A stretch of DNA of 64,000 nt from Utricularia gibba (Eukaryota; Streptophyta; Magnoliopsida; Lamiales; Lentibulariaceae): contig CM007989.1 in NCBI GenBank assembly GCA_002189035.1, positions 7,917,501 to 7,981,500 on the forward strand, read 5' to 3'. Every line of letters starts with the position of its first letter. Position 1 is the stretch's first letter. Both the position numbers and the translations under genes were made by a program. The notes under the pieces were generated by a model. The model was given only the letters and a program-made list of their open reading frames with translations. It did not search any database and was not told where the DNA came from. Shown in pieces: positions 42,814 through 54,314 of the stretch.

Positions 42814-44916
42814 TTAGCACCTCTCAAATGTGGCAGGATCTGGGGATGGATGAAGCTTCAGACTGCGAGTCCGGCACGGTGCTCCGCCGCTGATGGAAGA
42901 CAGATCGAGGACAAGCCTAGGAGGTTTGAATTGCTGAGATGAGACAACGAGTAGCGATGAAATATGGGAGTGTGATTGATTAGTATCACATACACGTTCT
43001 CACTTCCGGAGGCAGAGCATTTGATCAAGATCTTCTCACCATCTTTCTGAACAGTATGTTCTGATGGAATGTATAAGGATGAAGCTGTTGCAGAGTTGGA
43101 GATGCAGTTAAAATGCAAGCGGAAAAAAAAAATGTGTCCAATGGATGGGATGAACAAGGATGGGGTCAAGCTAACCTGATGCTTTGCTAGTGGGGACACT
43201 GTTACTGGGCTTCAGGATTTTCTGCATGGATCAAAGGAGTTTAGTGAGTGCTGTGACATTGTTGAGATTGAAATAAGGCATGATGTTTCAGACATCACCT
43301 TAAGTTCTTCGTAGCATTTCTCAAGATTGTCATTGACTAAAATGTGATCAAAAAGTCCAGGTGATTTGGCCTGATCAAGCTCTGCCTTGGCATTCTGAAG
43401 TCTTTTTTGAACCTGCTGCTCTGTTTCGGTTCCCCTGTAAATCGCTGATTTAGAGTGAGTGACGAGAATTGAAATATCAAGAATTCATACTTTAGTGTCT
43501 ACTCCACCTTGAGCGAAGGCGTTTCTCAAGCTCCTCATATGTAGGAGGACAGATAAAGATAAAAATGGCCTCAAGAGAAGTGGACCTCACATTTCTTGCC
43601 CCTTGAACATCTATGTCAAGGATGCATCTCTACAGGAAAGCACACAAACCATTCTCGAGTTCACAAAAAAAGAAACATATTTTCAGATATTAACTAACCT
43701 AAACAACTTTAAACACATGCATTTTTCCTAGAAAAGGGAAGATGATGGCAACGCCGAAATCCTGAGTAGGGAAACAAGAAGTACTCTTACCTTTCCTTGG
43801 TCAGTGACAGCTTCAACAGCTTCAACACTTGTCCCATAGAGATTGCCGTGAACAGCTGCAAACTCTAAAAATTTCCCATCCTTTATATCGTTTTCCATAA
43901 CATCACGATCAGTGAAGTAGTAGTGAACACCGTTTTGTTCATTATTTCTTGGAGCTCGGGTCGTGTGACTAACTGAAAACCCGAATGTCGATGGAAACTC
44001 CTCCATCAATTTTGAAATCAAGGTTCCTTTACCTACCCCAGAAGGCCCAGTGATAACAACAGTTTTCTCAGATTCTCCAATCACTCCTTTACTCCAAGCA
44101 ACTACTTCGAGCGCCAGCCTCCTTTTGTGCTCTCTTACATAAGGAGTATCAATCTGAAACATGGATTCAGCAAAGAGAAAATCAATTGCGGAAAACCAAT
44201 CTTATGATGCAAAAGAGGAGATAGATATAACAGTGACTGCATTAATTTTAAGTCTGTATCATCATCAAGACGAAATTTTACAAACAAAAAAATAGATCCC
44301 CAAAGAAGCTAGACGAGGAACCACCTCAAGAAACCAAAAGCAATCGACAGATGAAGACTTTCCCTTGATAACAAGGACTCGACTCTCATCCACGGGAATA
44401 GCAGAGTAACCATCCGATAGCTGAGGACTTGATCCCAAAACAATGGGGCTCAGCCTACAAGCCAGTAGTAATAAACCTTAACAACTCAATTTGAATACGG
44501 AGGGTTCAGTGATCTATCCATTACCATTCATTCGTAGATTTCTTGTAAATGTGAACCCCAATTGTTGAAGTGGAATCACTGTCCTTTGGGCCAAGTACAT
44601 ACTGAATCAAGAAGAAAAAAGAGATAATTTTCATCAGAAATAATTCAGATATGGGAGGGAAAGTAAGGTATGTTAGATATACTGTTGTATCAGAGCCAAC
44701 ATCCACGGCTACTCGACCTTCCTTGGACTTTGAATCTAAACCGTTTTGATTGCGTCCAAGGAGGCGATCAAGAAAGAAAGCAGGAGCTTCCCCCTATTCA
44801 TTTCAGGGAAACAAAGCAAGTCAAAGGCAGGCTTCGATACCGAGCTAATAAGAAGTCATGATCGAGGAGTACCCTCTACAGAGTTAAAATTACAGATGAG
44901 AAGATGAACTCACCAT
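42814..44916 (-). CDS. Plant guanylate kinase (AGK/GK-1 type)
   Basis: Guanylate kinase phosphorylates GMP/dGMP to the diphosphates with ATP; this cytosolic plant form has an N-terminal kelch-like extension. Ten exons on the minus strand close in phase: 44914-44916 (ATG alone), 44683-44793, 44525-44601, 44325-44454, 43791-44153, 43508-43629, 43299-43434, 43176-43221, 42994-43084 and 42814-42916 (393 residues). The product starts [19 protein letters not shown]. The P-loop is GPSGVGKG at about residues 143-150; [19 protein letters not shown] and [20 protein letters not shown] are the GMP-binding region; [20 protein letters not shown] and [19 protein letters not shown] follow. The last exon gives [20 protein letters not shown], a plant-specific C-terminus. 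The exon holding only the start codon is unusual but fits exactly; it depends on the donor ATG/GTGAGT. Confidence 0.95.
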
Positions 44917-45839
44917 AGAGACACAGGCTATCACCTGGTTCAAGATCAACTCTGCAAACAACGCAAAAGCATGATAACCATGAGATCATATTCCTCCATC
45001 TGAAAGGATAGTATCCTAACGCACAATACCTCCAATAGAATAAAACGAAAAAGTCGCTAATCTACACCCACCCAAAAAAACAAAGATCCATCTTTCATGG
45101 CAACAAAACAAAAGGCACAAGTGTTACATCACTAAATAAAAGAGCACATCATTCTCATTTAATCGTCAAAAAGGCTCCCTATAACAAAGATTTCATGCAA
45201 GAATAGAGCAAATGGTCACGTCTTTGAGAAACGATTAACAACACTAGTCAAGAAATCCTTCAAAAAAAACACACAAGATCAGACTTTCGCAGGTTCCGAT
45301 AAACAAAAAGCATTCACCAATTTCCTCAAAATTCACACACCCAGGGGTAGCTGAAGAATCAAAGTATCCTTCTTCTCTAGAAGTGAAATCGAGGTAATTT
45401 CAGAGGTCAAATTCCCCTCGACGATGGCGCAGAAAGAAAGGTCCGCCTGTGCATCCTCCTGTCAACTCCCAGGCTTTTAAAATGACTCAGAATAAATATA
45501 AATAAATAAATGAAATAATACCTTTTGTTACCGGGCCTGCCCGACCCGGGTCGAGTCGGGCAGGGGCACCCCGCGTAGCGTGTGTTGTACGGAGAATAAG
45601 CCTTAATTAATAAAAAGTAATGACGGGAAATCTGAGCCACTAAATGTGGGGACCATCCTATGCATACCCCGGGCCCACCAAGATTCCACGGTACATTCAT
45701 GATTGGGGCCCCACCCCAAATAAAGCCTATTTACAAAATTCACATTTTTTTAAATACAGTAACTTTTAAAATCAGTGACAATTTTTTTTTTTTAATTTGG
45801 AGGAGGAGCTGTACGGCACCCCAAGGCTGCAAAAAGATT
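44917..45839. other. Intergenic upstream of guanylate kinase
   Basis: The 5' leader of guanylate kinase probably extends through an intron to about 45410 (a CT-rich leader is seen on the minus strand). GGGCCTGCCCGACCCGGGTC-like GC-rich sequence lies at 45533-45560. Bases 45700-45830 are the 3' side of the PPR gene. No independent gene is seen. Confidence 0.45.
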
Positions 45840-47825
45840 TTACCAGAAATCCTTGCAGGAGCAAGTCCCATTGGCAAATCTATGGAATCGAATGCGATCC
45901 CTGACGATAATGTCTCTGTTGTAGAGTTGGGTTATCAGCTTCATAACTTGGTGGCAGTCTATGCAGATTCTCAGATTCTTGACGATTCTGATGACTACGG
46001 GAGCCTGAGTTTTCAGCAAACCATAGGCAACAGCCAGTCTTTCACTGTGCTCCCAGAGGGCATCCTGTTTCTCACCATCACCGATGTTTTGCAGCACGGA
46101 GGCGATCCATGGCTGGTGCCCGGAGTCTTTAACTCCTTGGGAAACCTCACAGAGAACCCTTCTTATCTCTGTTGCTTCAGGATGTGACCACCTACCCATC
46201 ATGAATTCATGAACATGGCCGTTGATTTCAATGGAGCTGCACCCGGGAACCGCTTTGATTCCCAGGTCGTTCATGTGCTTCCTCACACGGCTCACTTTTA
46301 CCCAGTCAGATGTTGAAGCGTACAAGCTTGAGAGTAGGATGTAGTTCTCTGCGTTAAGGGGCTCGATAGACAGAAGCTGTTGTGCTATAATTTCACCCTC
46401 GTGTTGCATTTTGTTCCTCTTGCAGGTAACGAGTAATGCACGCCAGATTGCTGGATTTGGAGGAATGTGCATACCGTTGACGAACTCGTATGCCTCTTGG
46501 AACTGGTTTGCACGACAGAACAGATCTACCATGCAGCTGTAGTGCTCCATAGAGGGCTGGATTTTCGAATCAAGCAGCATGGACCAGTACCTTCTGCCAT
46601 CCGCGACATCGCCAACATGGGCGCAGGCTGATAGAATGCCTATAAATGTCACATGGTTAGGCTCCACCTGCAACATGGATAGCAAAGGAGCAATGGATAT
46701 TTTTATGGCTTGAAAATGATTTCCAGTTTTGAAAGTGAAGTTGAGAAGCTTGTAAGCTATGAGTTTAACCCATAAAACCATTACCTTGGCCTTTTTCATT
46801 TGCTTTAGACATTCTAAAGCTTCTTTCAGCAGGCCATGGATGGAATATCCCACGATCATAGTGCTCCATGCCTTTGCATCCTTGATTGGTATGGAGTCAA
46901 AAACTTGCTTCGCTTTCTCAATGCACCCGCATTTGGCATACATGTTAACCAGCGCTGTGCTGACCTCAAGATCATTTTTCATCTGGCTTTTAAGAATGTA
47001 TGTGTGAATCCATTCACCACAATCCAATGCCCCGGAAGCAGCACATGCAGAAATGACACAGACCATGGTCACCTCATCAGGCACAACTCCGCATTTTTGC
47101 ATCTCTGTGAACATACCCAGAGCCTCATTGAACATCCCAACTCGCGCATATCCACCAATCATGGCACTCCATGCCACCGCATTCCTGCAAGTCATTTCAT
47201 CAAACACCTTCCTCCCCATTTCAACTTGCTCACACTTGGTGTAAAAATTCATCAACGAGGTCTGAACAAACGAATTCTCCCCCAAACCACACGCTATCAC
47301 GTGCTTATGAACCTGTCTTCCCTCTTCCAAAGCCGGAAGAACAGCGCAACCCTTCAAGACAAACGCGAGCGTGAACGTATTTGGCCTTGGAAACTTTTCC
47401 CGAGTCAAATTTCTAAACAAGAGAATTGGCTCTGTCGACGGGTCTCCCGCCAGAAACCCTCTGATCACAGTATTGTACGCGAAAACATTCGGGTGCACAA
47501 TCTGCGACAGCAACATCCGCGCGTAGCGAATGTTCCGATACGACGAAAAGCAGAGGATTTTCGACATGAGAAAGGAGCGGGAAACAGGATACAAATGCGG
47601 CAAGGTGACGACCCGCGCGTGCAATTGCCCGAGAACTCTCATATCGGGGCATTTTCGGATCAACAACGATATCTCCTCCTCCCCCAGTGCCAGCTCCGCT
47701 AAACCCTCCGTTTCTGCCAAACCGCCGGAACTGGACAAGAGGAAAGGACCTCCGCCGCCTTTCTCCATGAGCCCGAGGCCCATAATATGCACCAGACAGG
47801 CTTGTCCAATAGGCCCATGGATCAT
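45840..47825 (-). CDS. Pentatricopeptide repeat protein, PLS class with E/E+/DYW domain
   Basis: DYW-class PPR proteins enter mitochondria or plastids and perform C-to-U RNA editing; the repeats select the site and DYW carries the deaminase motif. The open frame is 661 residues. PPR motifs run from about residue 110 to 480, e.g. NAVAWSAMIGGYARVGMFNE and DLEVSTALVNMYAKCGCIEK. The E region contains PGCSSIEINGHVHEF. The DYW domain has the zinc motif HSERLAVAYGLL (HSE) and CIDCHQ, and ends CSCKDFW, an accepted DYW variant. Within the frame, 46668-46784 (117 nt) has GT and AG ends and interrupts a repeat: KKAK would join VEPNHVTFIGILSACAH if spliced, giving 622 residues. The start is uncertain (ATG at 47825 or a later one, e.g. 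MGLGLMEKGGGG). Confidence 0.92.
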   Translation of the reverse strand: MIHGPIGQACLVHIMGLGLMEKGGGGPFLLSSSGGLAETEGLAELALGEEEISLLIRKCPDMRVLGQLHARVVTLPHLYPVSRSFLMSKILCFSSYRNIRYARMLLSQIVHPNVFAYNTVIRGFLAGDPSTEPILLFRNLTREKFPRPNTFTLAFVLKGCAVLPALEEGRQVHKHVIACGLGENSFVQTSLMNFYTKCEQVEMGRKVFDEMTCRNAVAWSAMIGGYARVGMFNEALGMFTEMQKCGVVPDEVTMVCVISACAASGALDCGEWIHTYILKSQMKNDLEVSTALVNMYAKCGCIEKAKQVFDSIPIKDAKAWSTMIVGYSIHGLLKEALECLKQMKKAKVMVLWVKLIAYKLLNFTFKTGNHFQAIKISIAPLLSMLQVEPNHVTFIGILSACAHVGDVADGRRYWSMLLDSKIQPSMEHYSCMVDLFCRANQFQEAYEFVNGMHIPPNPAIWRALLVTCKRNKMQHEGEIIAQQLLSIEPLNAENYILLSSLYASTSDWVKVSRVRKHMNDLGIKAVPGCSSIEINGHVHEFMMGRWSHPEATEIRRVLCEVSQGVKDSGHQPWIASVLQNIGDGEKQDALWEHSERLAVAYGLLKTQAPVVIRIVKNLRICIDCHQVMKLITQLYNRDIIVRDRIRFHRFANGTCSCKDFW

Positions 47826-49051
47826 AGAAGGACTAAACAGTCATTTCTAAATAGGGTAATTAAAATAAACAAAATTAATCAAATTTAGCATGTCCATATA
47901 GAAGTCACCTTCACTTACCCGATTTGGTCCGTTCCCTCTTCCTCATTGCCATCTTCCCTAGTTGGCATCCCCATCTCATTTCCCTTCAATTGTTCTTCTT
48001 TTCCAACAAACATTCTTACCACGCAACGACAAGTCCGACGCCGATCACAAATCCGGCATCCGAAATCGGAAATCCGTGCAACAGAGTCCCCAAAACAACA
48101 TGTATCATGCAAAATAAGTATCTTCATATGTCTAGTATTGCATATGTTTTAAATCAAATTTCGATAAGATTGAAGTTAGCACATTGTTTTACTTCTAATT
48201 CTCGAATCGTTTTAAAAATCATATGAAAATACTTTGTTCACATATAAGTTATGTTTGAAATAATTTATGATGTTGTATACATTTTTCAAAAGAACTTATG
48301 TTATTATATACAAATGATTTATTCCAAAAAAACTTAAAAATTTAGAATCGCATACTATTTTTAAAAGATTTTGAAATGTTAAATTGTATTTTATTAGAAT
48401 TATTTCTCGAGAAGCTAAATCACATTGAACATTACATTCATAGTGAGCAAATGGATACGAGAATACGATGAATCTGTTTTTAAAATATTGATTTTTACGA
48501 GAGGATAAAATACCAAGGGAACATACGTATGAGTAAGTAAAACTAGTAAGAGGTAAATATGAAAAGCTTAACCAAAAGACTACGTAATATTAGTCTACCT
48601 GATTAAGGGGCTTGGGGGTTGACATGATGCATGGCGCTGAAGATAATCCCCACGTTTCCTCAGTTGGATCACGCAAATCCATTCACTCCGCGACACGGCG
48701 GCTTGTCAAACTCGATCCCTTTTCTGGTCCCCCGGATCGCCCGATGGGTGATTTGTTGGCGGTGGAGGTGGGAGGAGCTCAGTTCAGGGTTCGGCCCGGC
48801 GGCTGTATTCCCGCAGTTTCTGGATTGGCCGCGTCTCGTAGTTCAACAGTGCACATTTGGATTAGCAGCAGGATGATGCATGATGATTATGAAGTGTGCA
48901 GGAGCGTCATCAACTGCTGAGACAGTTACCAGTTCGTCACAATTCTTCCTGCGCCTACCAAACGTGGCGTGTAGAGCAGGTTGCCCTTCCATTCTGCTCT
49001 GTATATATATACTTCAACTGCAATCTCAGGGTAAAAGAGGATTACAGCAGG
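47826..49051. other. Divergent intergenic region between PPR and polygalacturonase
   Basis: Bases 47840-48600 are largely AT-rich without genes. Bases 48610-48990 are GC-richer and hold overlapping ORFs of about 80-100 codons in different frames with no recognisable family; I treat them as promoter sequence. A TATA box precedes the polygalacturonase. Confidence 0.45.
49002..49011 (+). promoter_or_regulatory. TATA box of the polygalacturonase gene
   Basis: TATATATATA lies 41-50 bases before the start codon at 49052, preceded by GCTCTG and followed by a short leader. The position fits a TATA box with a very short 5' untranslated region. Confidence 0.6.
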
Positions 49052-51228
49052 ATGGGTGGTTTCAGGCGGGCTGCACTATTCTTCATGATCGTAGCGATCG
49101 TCTCCTTTGGTGGTTTCCCAGCATTCCCGGCGCTTCGGACCGTGAGCGTGCTCGACTACGGCGCGAAAGGGGATCAAGTTCACGATGACACCAAGGTTTG
49201 TGTGGTACCTCTCTGAGCATATGGAGATTGGAGTTCACTCTCTGTCGACTGATTCCAAAACTTCAGGCTTTTGATGATGCTTGGAGGGCAGCCTGCTCAT
49301 CCCAGGAAGAAGCTGCCCTTGTCGTCCCTGATGGGAAAACCTACCTCGTGAAGGCAGTGAGGTTCAAGGGACCATGCAAGGCCAAGATAACAATGGAGGT
49401 ACACACAGGAGACCTCCCTCCACACACACACACACACACAGAGTGGTCTGTAACAGTAACAGCAAGTGTGCTTTGTGTTGCAGATTCGTGGAGTTATACT
49501 GGCGTCGAACAACATGTCGGACTACGTCGGCGACCGGAGCCACTGGATCCTCGTCGATTACGTCGATAATCTCGTCGTCCGAGGCGGAGGAACTGTCCAT
49601 GGCAATGGAGATGTTTGGTGGAAAAATTCATGCAAAAGAGACAGAACCAAGGTATGGTATTTAATTAACATTTATGATTATAATCGAAAATGTATACATG
49701 TCCTACTTAAAAATAAATTTTTAAAATATTATAATATTTCATACATATATATATATATAATTACTCCCCACAACCTTATACATTATAGTATGACCACATC
49801 CGATTAGTGTTGTATGAACAAATAAGTCATAAGCCACACTCTTTGATATGAGAACCATATATTCCAAATTGTTTGGATGAGAATATTACTATGATGGATA
49901 ATTTACAGATAATTACTTGTGTTTCATTTTCTTATATATTATACATGCATATTGTTTATGTAGGATTCTTTTTAAAAAACATAAAAAATATTGTTTTACT
50001 CATTAATTTATTAATAATATTTCATATTATTCATTTTAATGGCAGTTGGGATTTTTATAACGGTCGTGTTTTTCTTTTTTTGTGGGCAGGCTTGCAGTAA
50101 AGCTCCAACGGTATGCACTTTGAAGTTTCTATTTTTACTGCTTTTTTTTTTTAAAAAAAAAAGAAAATAGTTTCTAAATATAATAATTGCTAGGAGATTC
50201 ATGGAAATGCAGGCGCTGACTTTTTACAAATGCACGAGCCTGAAGGTGAGGGATTTGAAATTCCAAAACGCGCAGCAAATGCACGTGTCGTTCAGCAGAT
50301 GCTCTGGCGTGGAAGTCTCCAACGTCTCCGTGGAGGCGCCGGAGGGAAGTCCGAACACCGACGGAATCCACGTCACCGCCACCCGAAATATCCAGATCTC
50401 CGGCTGCAGAATAGCCACGGGTAACTTTACTGGTTCCGTCTTGTCTCCTATTCCGGAAAATCACCAGAAGGGAAGTCATTCAAGAAAGCTTCAGGTGACG
50501 ACTGCATCTCCATCGTGGGCGGTTCGCAGAGAGTCCGGGCGTCCGACATTACCTGCGGCCCGGGACACGGCATCAGGTAATAACGGAAAAAAGGAACTTT
50601 AAGACTGAACCAATCAGCATCACGTGTTGTAACGCTATTGCAGCATCGGAAGCTTAGGAGAAGGAAACTCTCAAAGCTATGTCTCCGATGTTATCGTGAC
50701 TGGGGCAAAGCTCCACGGAACTGCAAATGGAGTCCGGATCAAGACGTGGCAGGTAAACCAGAAACTCCGGCCATTTTCGTTACAATCCCGATGCGGGATG
50801 ATTCCTTTCTTCTCAGGGCGGATCGGGAAGCGCCAGTAATATACAGTTCAACAACATAGCGATGCAGGATGTGAGGAATCCCATAATTATCAACCAGAGC
50901 TACTGCGATCAAGACGAACCCTGCGAGGAGCAAGTAGCTGCTATTCATCTTCCAAAGCCCAGAATTCATACTACTTGAACTCATCTTCAGTTTCTTGTTC
51001 CTGTCACAGGGATCAGCAGTGCAGATTAAGAATGTGACCTACAGCAACATATCTGGAACAAGCGCTTCCAAGGCCGCCATTGTTTTGAACTGCAGTAAGA
51101 ATCACCCCTGCCAGGGGATTGAGCTTCAAAACGTGCGGTTAACTGGTAAAAGTGGGGGAGACGCTGGAGCAACATGCAGCAACGTGAAACCCCGTTATGT
51201 TGGAATGGTCTCCCCTCGCTGCGCTTAA
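49052..51228 (+). CDS. Polygalacturonase (GH28), ADPG-like
   Basis: GH28 polygalacturonases hydrolyse alpha-1,4-galacturonan in pectin; the ADPG clade acts in cell separation (abscission, dehiscence). Nine exons close in phase: 49052-49195, 49267-49398, 49484-49651, 50090-50110 (21 nt), 50213-50420, 50495-50576, 50644-50752, 50817-50933 and 51010-51228 (399 residues). MGGFRRAALFFMIVAIVSFG is a signal peptide, so the enzyme is apoplastic. TVSVLDYGAKGDQVHDDTKA starts the beta-helix. Catalytic motifs are all present: SPNTDG, GDDCISI, CGPGHGISIGSLG and GVRIKTWQGGSGSA. Cysteines in the C-terminal part (YCDQDEPCEEQ, LNCSKNHPCQG, VSPRCA) match ADPG1/2. Intron 2 carries a CA microsatellite. It appears intact and active. 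Confidence 0.95.
49421..49440. repeat. CA dinucleotide microsatellite
   Basis: Ten CA units within the second intron of the polygalacturonase gene. Confidence 0.95.
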
Positions 51229-51574
51229 AGCCCTAGGACAAGAATCCAGATGGCTGCTGTAATAGGAAATAATGAAGCATCTGGGATGGGTAGGTAGTTT
51301 GGATGCTCGCAGCTTTGTATATTACTGTACAGATTTGGGAATAAAATTGCCTTATAATCTCATGTGACACAAATAAAGAAGATGATATACAGAAAAAAAA
51401 ACAAAAAAAAAAAAGTTGGCGGCCAAAGCCAAGTGTATATCTTATCTTCCCTTGCTCAAAAAAATGTTACTGTTAAAAAGACAGGGACAGTTCTGTTTGG
51501 CGGGTCGGGTCGTGGGACTTGGTTGAGGAGATCAGGAAAAGAAACTGTACAGGATGAAGATGAAAGTATTCGAA
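51229..51574. other. Convergent spacer between polygalacturonase and receptor gene
   Basis: Holds the two 3' untranslated regions. AATAAAAT near 51341 may be a polyadenylation signal for the plus-strand gene. An A-rich run lies at 51392-51412. No gene. Confidence 0.5.
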
Positions 51575-54314
51575 CTAACTTGGCTTGATTTCCTGAAGCA
51601 TTTCCACTACCTTCGCCATTTTGGGTCTTTTAGCGGGTATGGGATCAGTGCAGAGCAATGCGACCTTAAGGGCAGCAAGCATCTCTTTCCTCCATGAAAA
51701 TGAGATGGTGCTTAGCTTTGGATCAAGTATCTGCTCAGGAGTGTCACCTCTGGATGGAGCATTATGAACCCATTTCACTAGATCGATCCCTTCACCAAAG
51801 GCTTCATCAACGGGTAGCCGTGTGGTTAGGATCTCAAGCAAAATGACCCCATAGCTGTAGACGTTCCCGGGTGCCGTCACTTGCATCGTGTAGGCGTATT
51901 CTGTGATCAAACAGCAGAGTGTTGGTGAGTGCATGCTTGTGCAAAGGGGAGAAGGGTTTGGATCAGAGCAGACCTGGTGGGATGTATCCAAAGGAACCGG
52001 CTACAGCACTGATGCTTGCTGTGCCCCTGGAGGGATCCAGAAGCCTTGAGATTTCGACTTGGCTTACCAGAGGTTTCAAGTTTGAATCCAAAACCACGTT
52101 GCCAGAGGAAACATCCAGGTGGATAATGGCGACATGGTGCAGAAAGGCCAGTCCTTGTGCTACCCCAATGGCAATGGAGAGCCTGGTAGGCCAATCCGGC
52201 TGGTACTCTGATTTCTTTGGAGAGTCATGGAGAAAGCTAGCGAGTGTGCCATCTGAGAAATGCTCGTGTAACACAAGGATACCATCTTCCGAAAAAGCGT
52301 ATCCGATCAGCCGCAACAGATTACCATGCCAGAGTTTGCTCAACTTCTCTACCTCTCTACCCATTTTGTTCCGGTGAGTGAGTATGGCTTTGTCCATGGA
52401 TATGAGCTTCCTCACAGAGATGGTCATTCCAGAAGGCATCTCAGCTTTGTAGACAAGGCTGAATGTTCCCGTGCTGACCAAATTCGCTTCTTTCAGTGTT
52501 GCTTTCTGAACGGCTTCATAGTCTATGGCTTGCCTGAGGCTTTCATTGAACACCTCTCCAGCTAAAATAACTGGATTGATAACAGATTCAACACTAGCAG
52601 CGGCAGGCATGTCTTTAGTGGCTGCTTCTGTCTTCTCCCTCATTATGAAGACAAAAATACCTCCGATGATAGACACAAATATAGCCAAACCAATGCCTAT
52701 AACTGCTAGTGTGATCCGGTAAGAGCCCTCGTGATTGTAAGAAGCATCACCGGAAGGATAACCCAAGCCTCCACAAGAAATGCTCAAAGGCTCCCCACAG
52801 AGCTCCTGGTTTCCAACAAAGCTTGAACTGGAGCTCTTTTGAAACGGTGAAAAGGATGGTATTTGGCCAGTTAAGTGATTGTTTGAGAAGTTCACCTCTA
52901 TTAAGCTGAGCATCCCCTTGAATGCAGAAGGGATGCTGCCCCTGAGTTGATTATTCGACACATCTAACGAAACCAATTTGTCTAATCTCCCCAGCTCTTC
53001 AGGCAGTTGGCCTTGCAGATTATTGAAGCTCAAGTTCAATGAAATCTGCAGATTCCTTATACGTCCAATCTCAGGAGGAATACTTCCAGTTAGATAATTA
53101 CTACCGAAATCTAACTCGAGTAGTTTCGTGCAGTTTCCAATCTCATATGGGATCTCACCAGAGATTGAATTGCGACCAAGCAGCAGGAACTGCAACCTGG
53201 ATGCAGTGCAAATGCTACTAGGTATAGCCCCACTAAACCTGTTGTTGCTAATATCAAGCTTGATCAAATTCCTCCCTTTGAGAACAGATATGGGGATATC
53301 TCCAGACAAACTGTTCTCACAGACAATCAACTCCTCTAAATTAGATAGTAAACCAAACTCCGATGGAACTGAACCAGTGAAATGATTTGAAGCTAAATTC
53401 AAGAGGGTGAGATTGGAGCATCTTGAAAACGCGGGTACAATCTCCCCAGAAAGATTGTTGTTGTTGGCTTCAAAGTAAGTGAGGCTACTAACGTTGCCAA
53501 TTTCTATGGGAACACTTCCAATCAAATTGTTATGGCCAATCCTGATACTCGAAAGCTGTCTGCAGTTTCCAATCGATCTTGGAATATATCCAGTTAACCG
53601 ATTCTGTGTTAGAACCAAAGTTTCAAGTTTCTCCATTGCAAAAATGCTGTCAGGAATTGGTCCCTCTAGTTGATTGGAGTGAAGATTCAGCACTTCAAGC
53701 TGACAGATAGAACCTAACTTTTCTGGAATGACACCACTCAGCTTATTCTCATAGGCTGTAAATATACGCAGACTGGTTAAATTACTAACCCAAGAAGGGA
53801 TAGAACCTGCCAATCTGTTTGCAAACACTTGCAAATCTTGCAGCTTCTGTAAACCTCCCATTTCATCAGGTATCCCTCCCACAAGAAAGTTGCCAGAAAG
53901 ATTCAAGGCTGAGAGATTTCTAAGCTTTCCCAACTCAACAGGAATCTCCCCTTCCAACTTATTGAATGATAAATCCAGAAACTCAAGCGCAGATAGATCT
54001 CCAAAAGCAGGTGGGATAATCCCATGAAAGTTGTTGAAAGAAAGATCAAGCCATCTGAGTGACTTAAGTTGATGAAATAGAGTAAGATTACCTTCCAGTC
54101 TAAGCTTGGAAAGATCAAGCCTCTCAACGAATGAAGAATCAGTTGGGCTACAAGTAACGCCTGGCCAAGAGCAATAATCTGAACTGTTTCCCCTCCACCC
54201 AGAAACCTTAATTTCCTCTCGAATCGCCAGCAATGCCCCCTGATCGTTCGAAAACTGTGAAACCGCAAATCGCAACCCAAGAAGCAAAACACCCAACAAA
54301 CCCCAAAACCGCAT
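51575..54314 (-). CDS. LRR receptor-like pseudokinase, PXC3-like
   Basis: A plasma-membrane LRR receptor protein of the PXY-correlated type (PXC3). Two exons, 51974-54314 and 51575-51900, encode 888 residues. A signal peptide (MRFWGLLGVLLLGLRFAVSQ), the N-cap WRGNSSDYCSWPGVTC and about 18 LRRs of the LxxLxLxxNxLxGxIP type are followed by a membrane segment at about 530-556 (ITLAVIGIGLAIFVSIIGGI). The kinase-like domain keeps a lysine in SVRKLISMDK, but the catalytic loop is HLDVSSGNVVLD instead of HRDLKxxN, and the DFG position reads LVSQVEISRL. The domain is therefore probably catalytically dead, as in Arabidopsis PXC3, which shares GTASISAVAGSFGYIPPEYA and YTMQVTAPGNVYSYGV. Ligand unknown; signalling presumably through a partner kinase. 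Confidence 0.95.

Noticed and set aside
42858-43199. 113-codon minus-strand frame ending [13 protein letters not shown] as the C-terminus of guanylate kinase
   Set aside because: Splicing out 42917-42993 gives [18 protein letters not shown], the conserved plant terminus, in correct phase. The unspliced frame is an artefact.
46836-47702. 288-codon plus-strand open frame
   Set aside because: It runs antisense through the PPR repeats, is histidine/proline/arginine-rich and resembles nothing known.
48612-48920. 102-codon plus-strand ORF upstream of the polygalacturonase
   Set aside because: An overlapping frame of similar length is also open, there is no homology I recognise, and the position fits a promoter.
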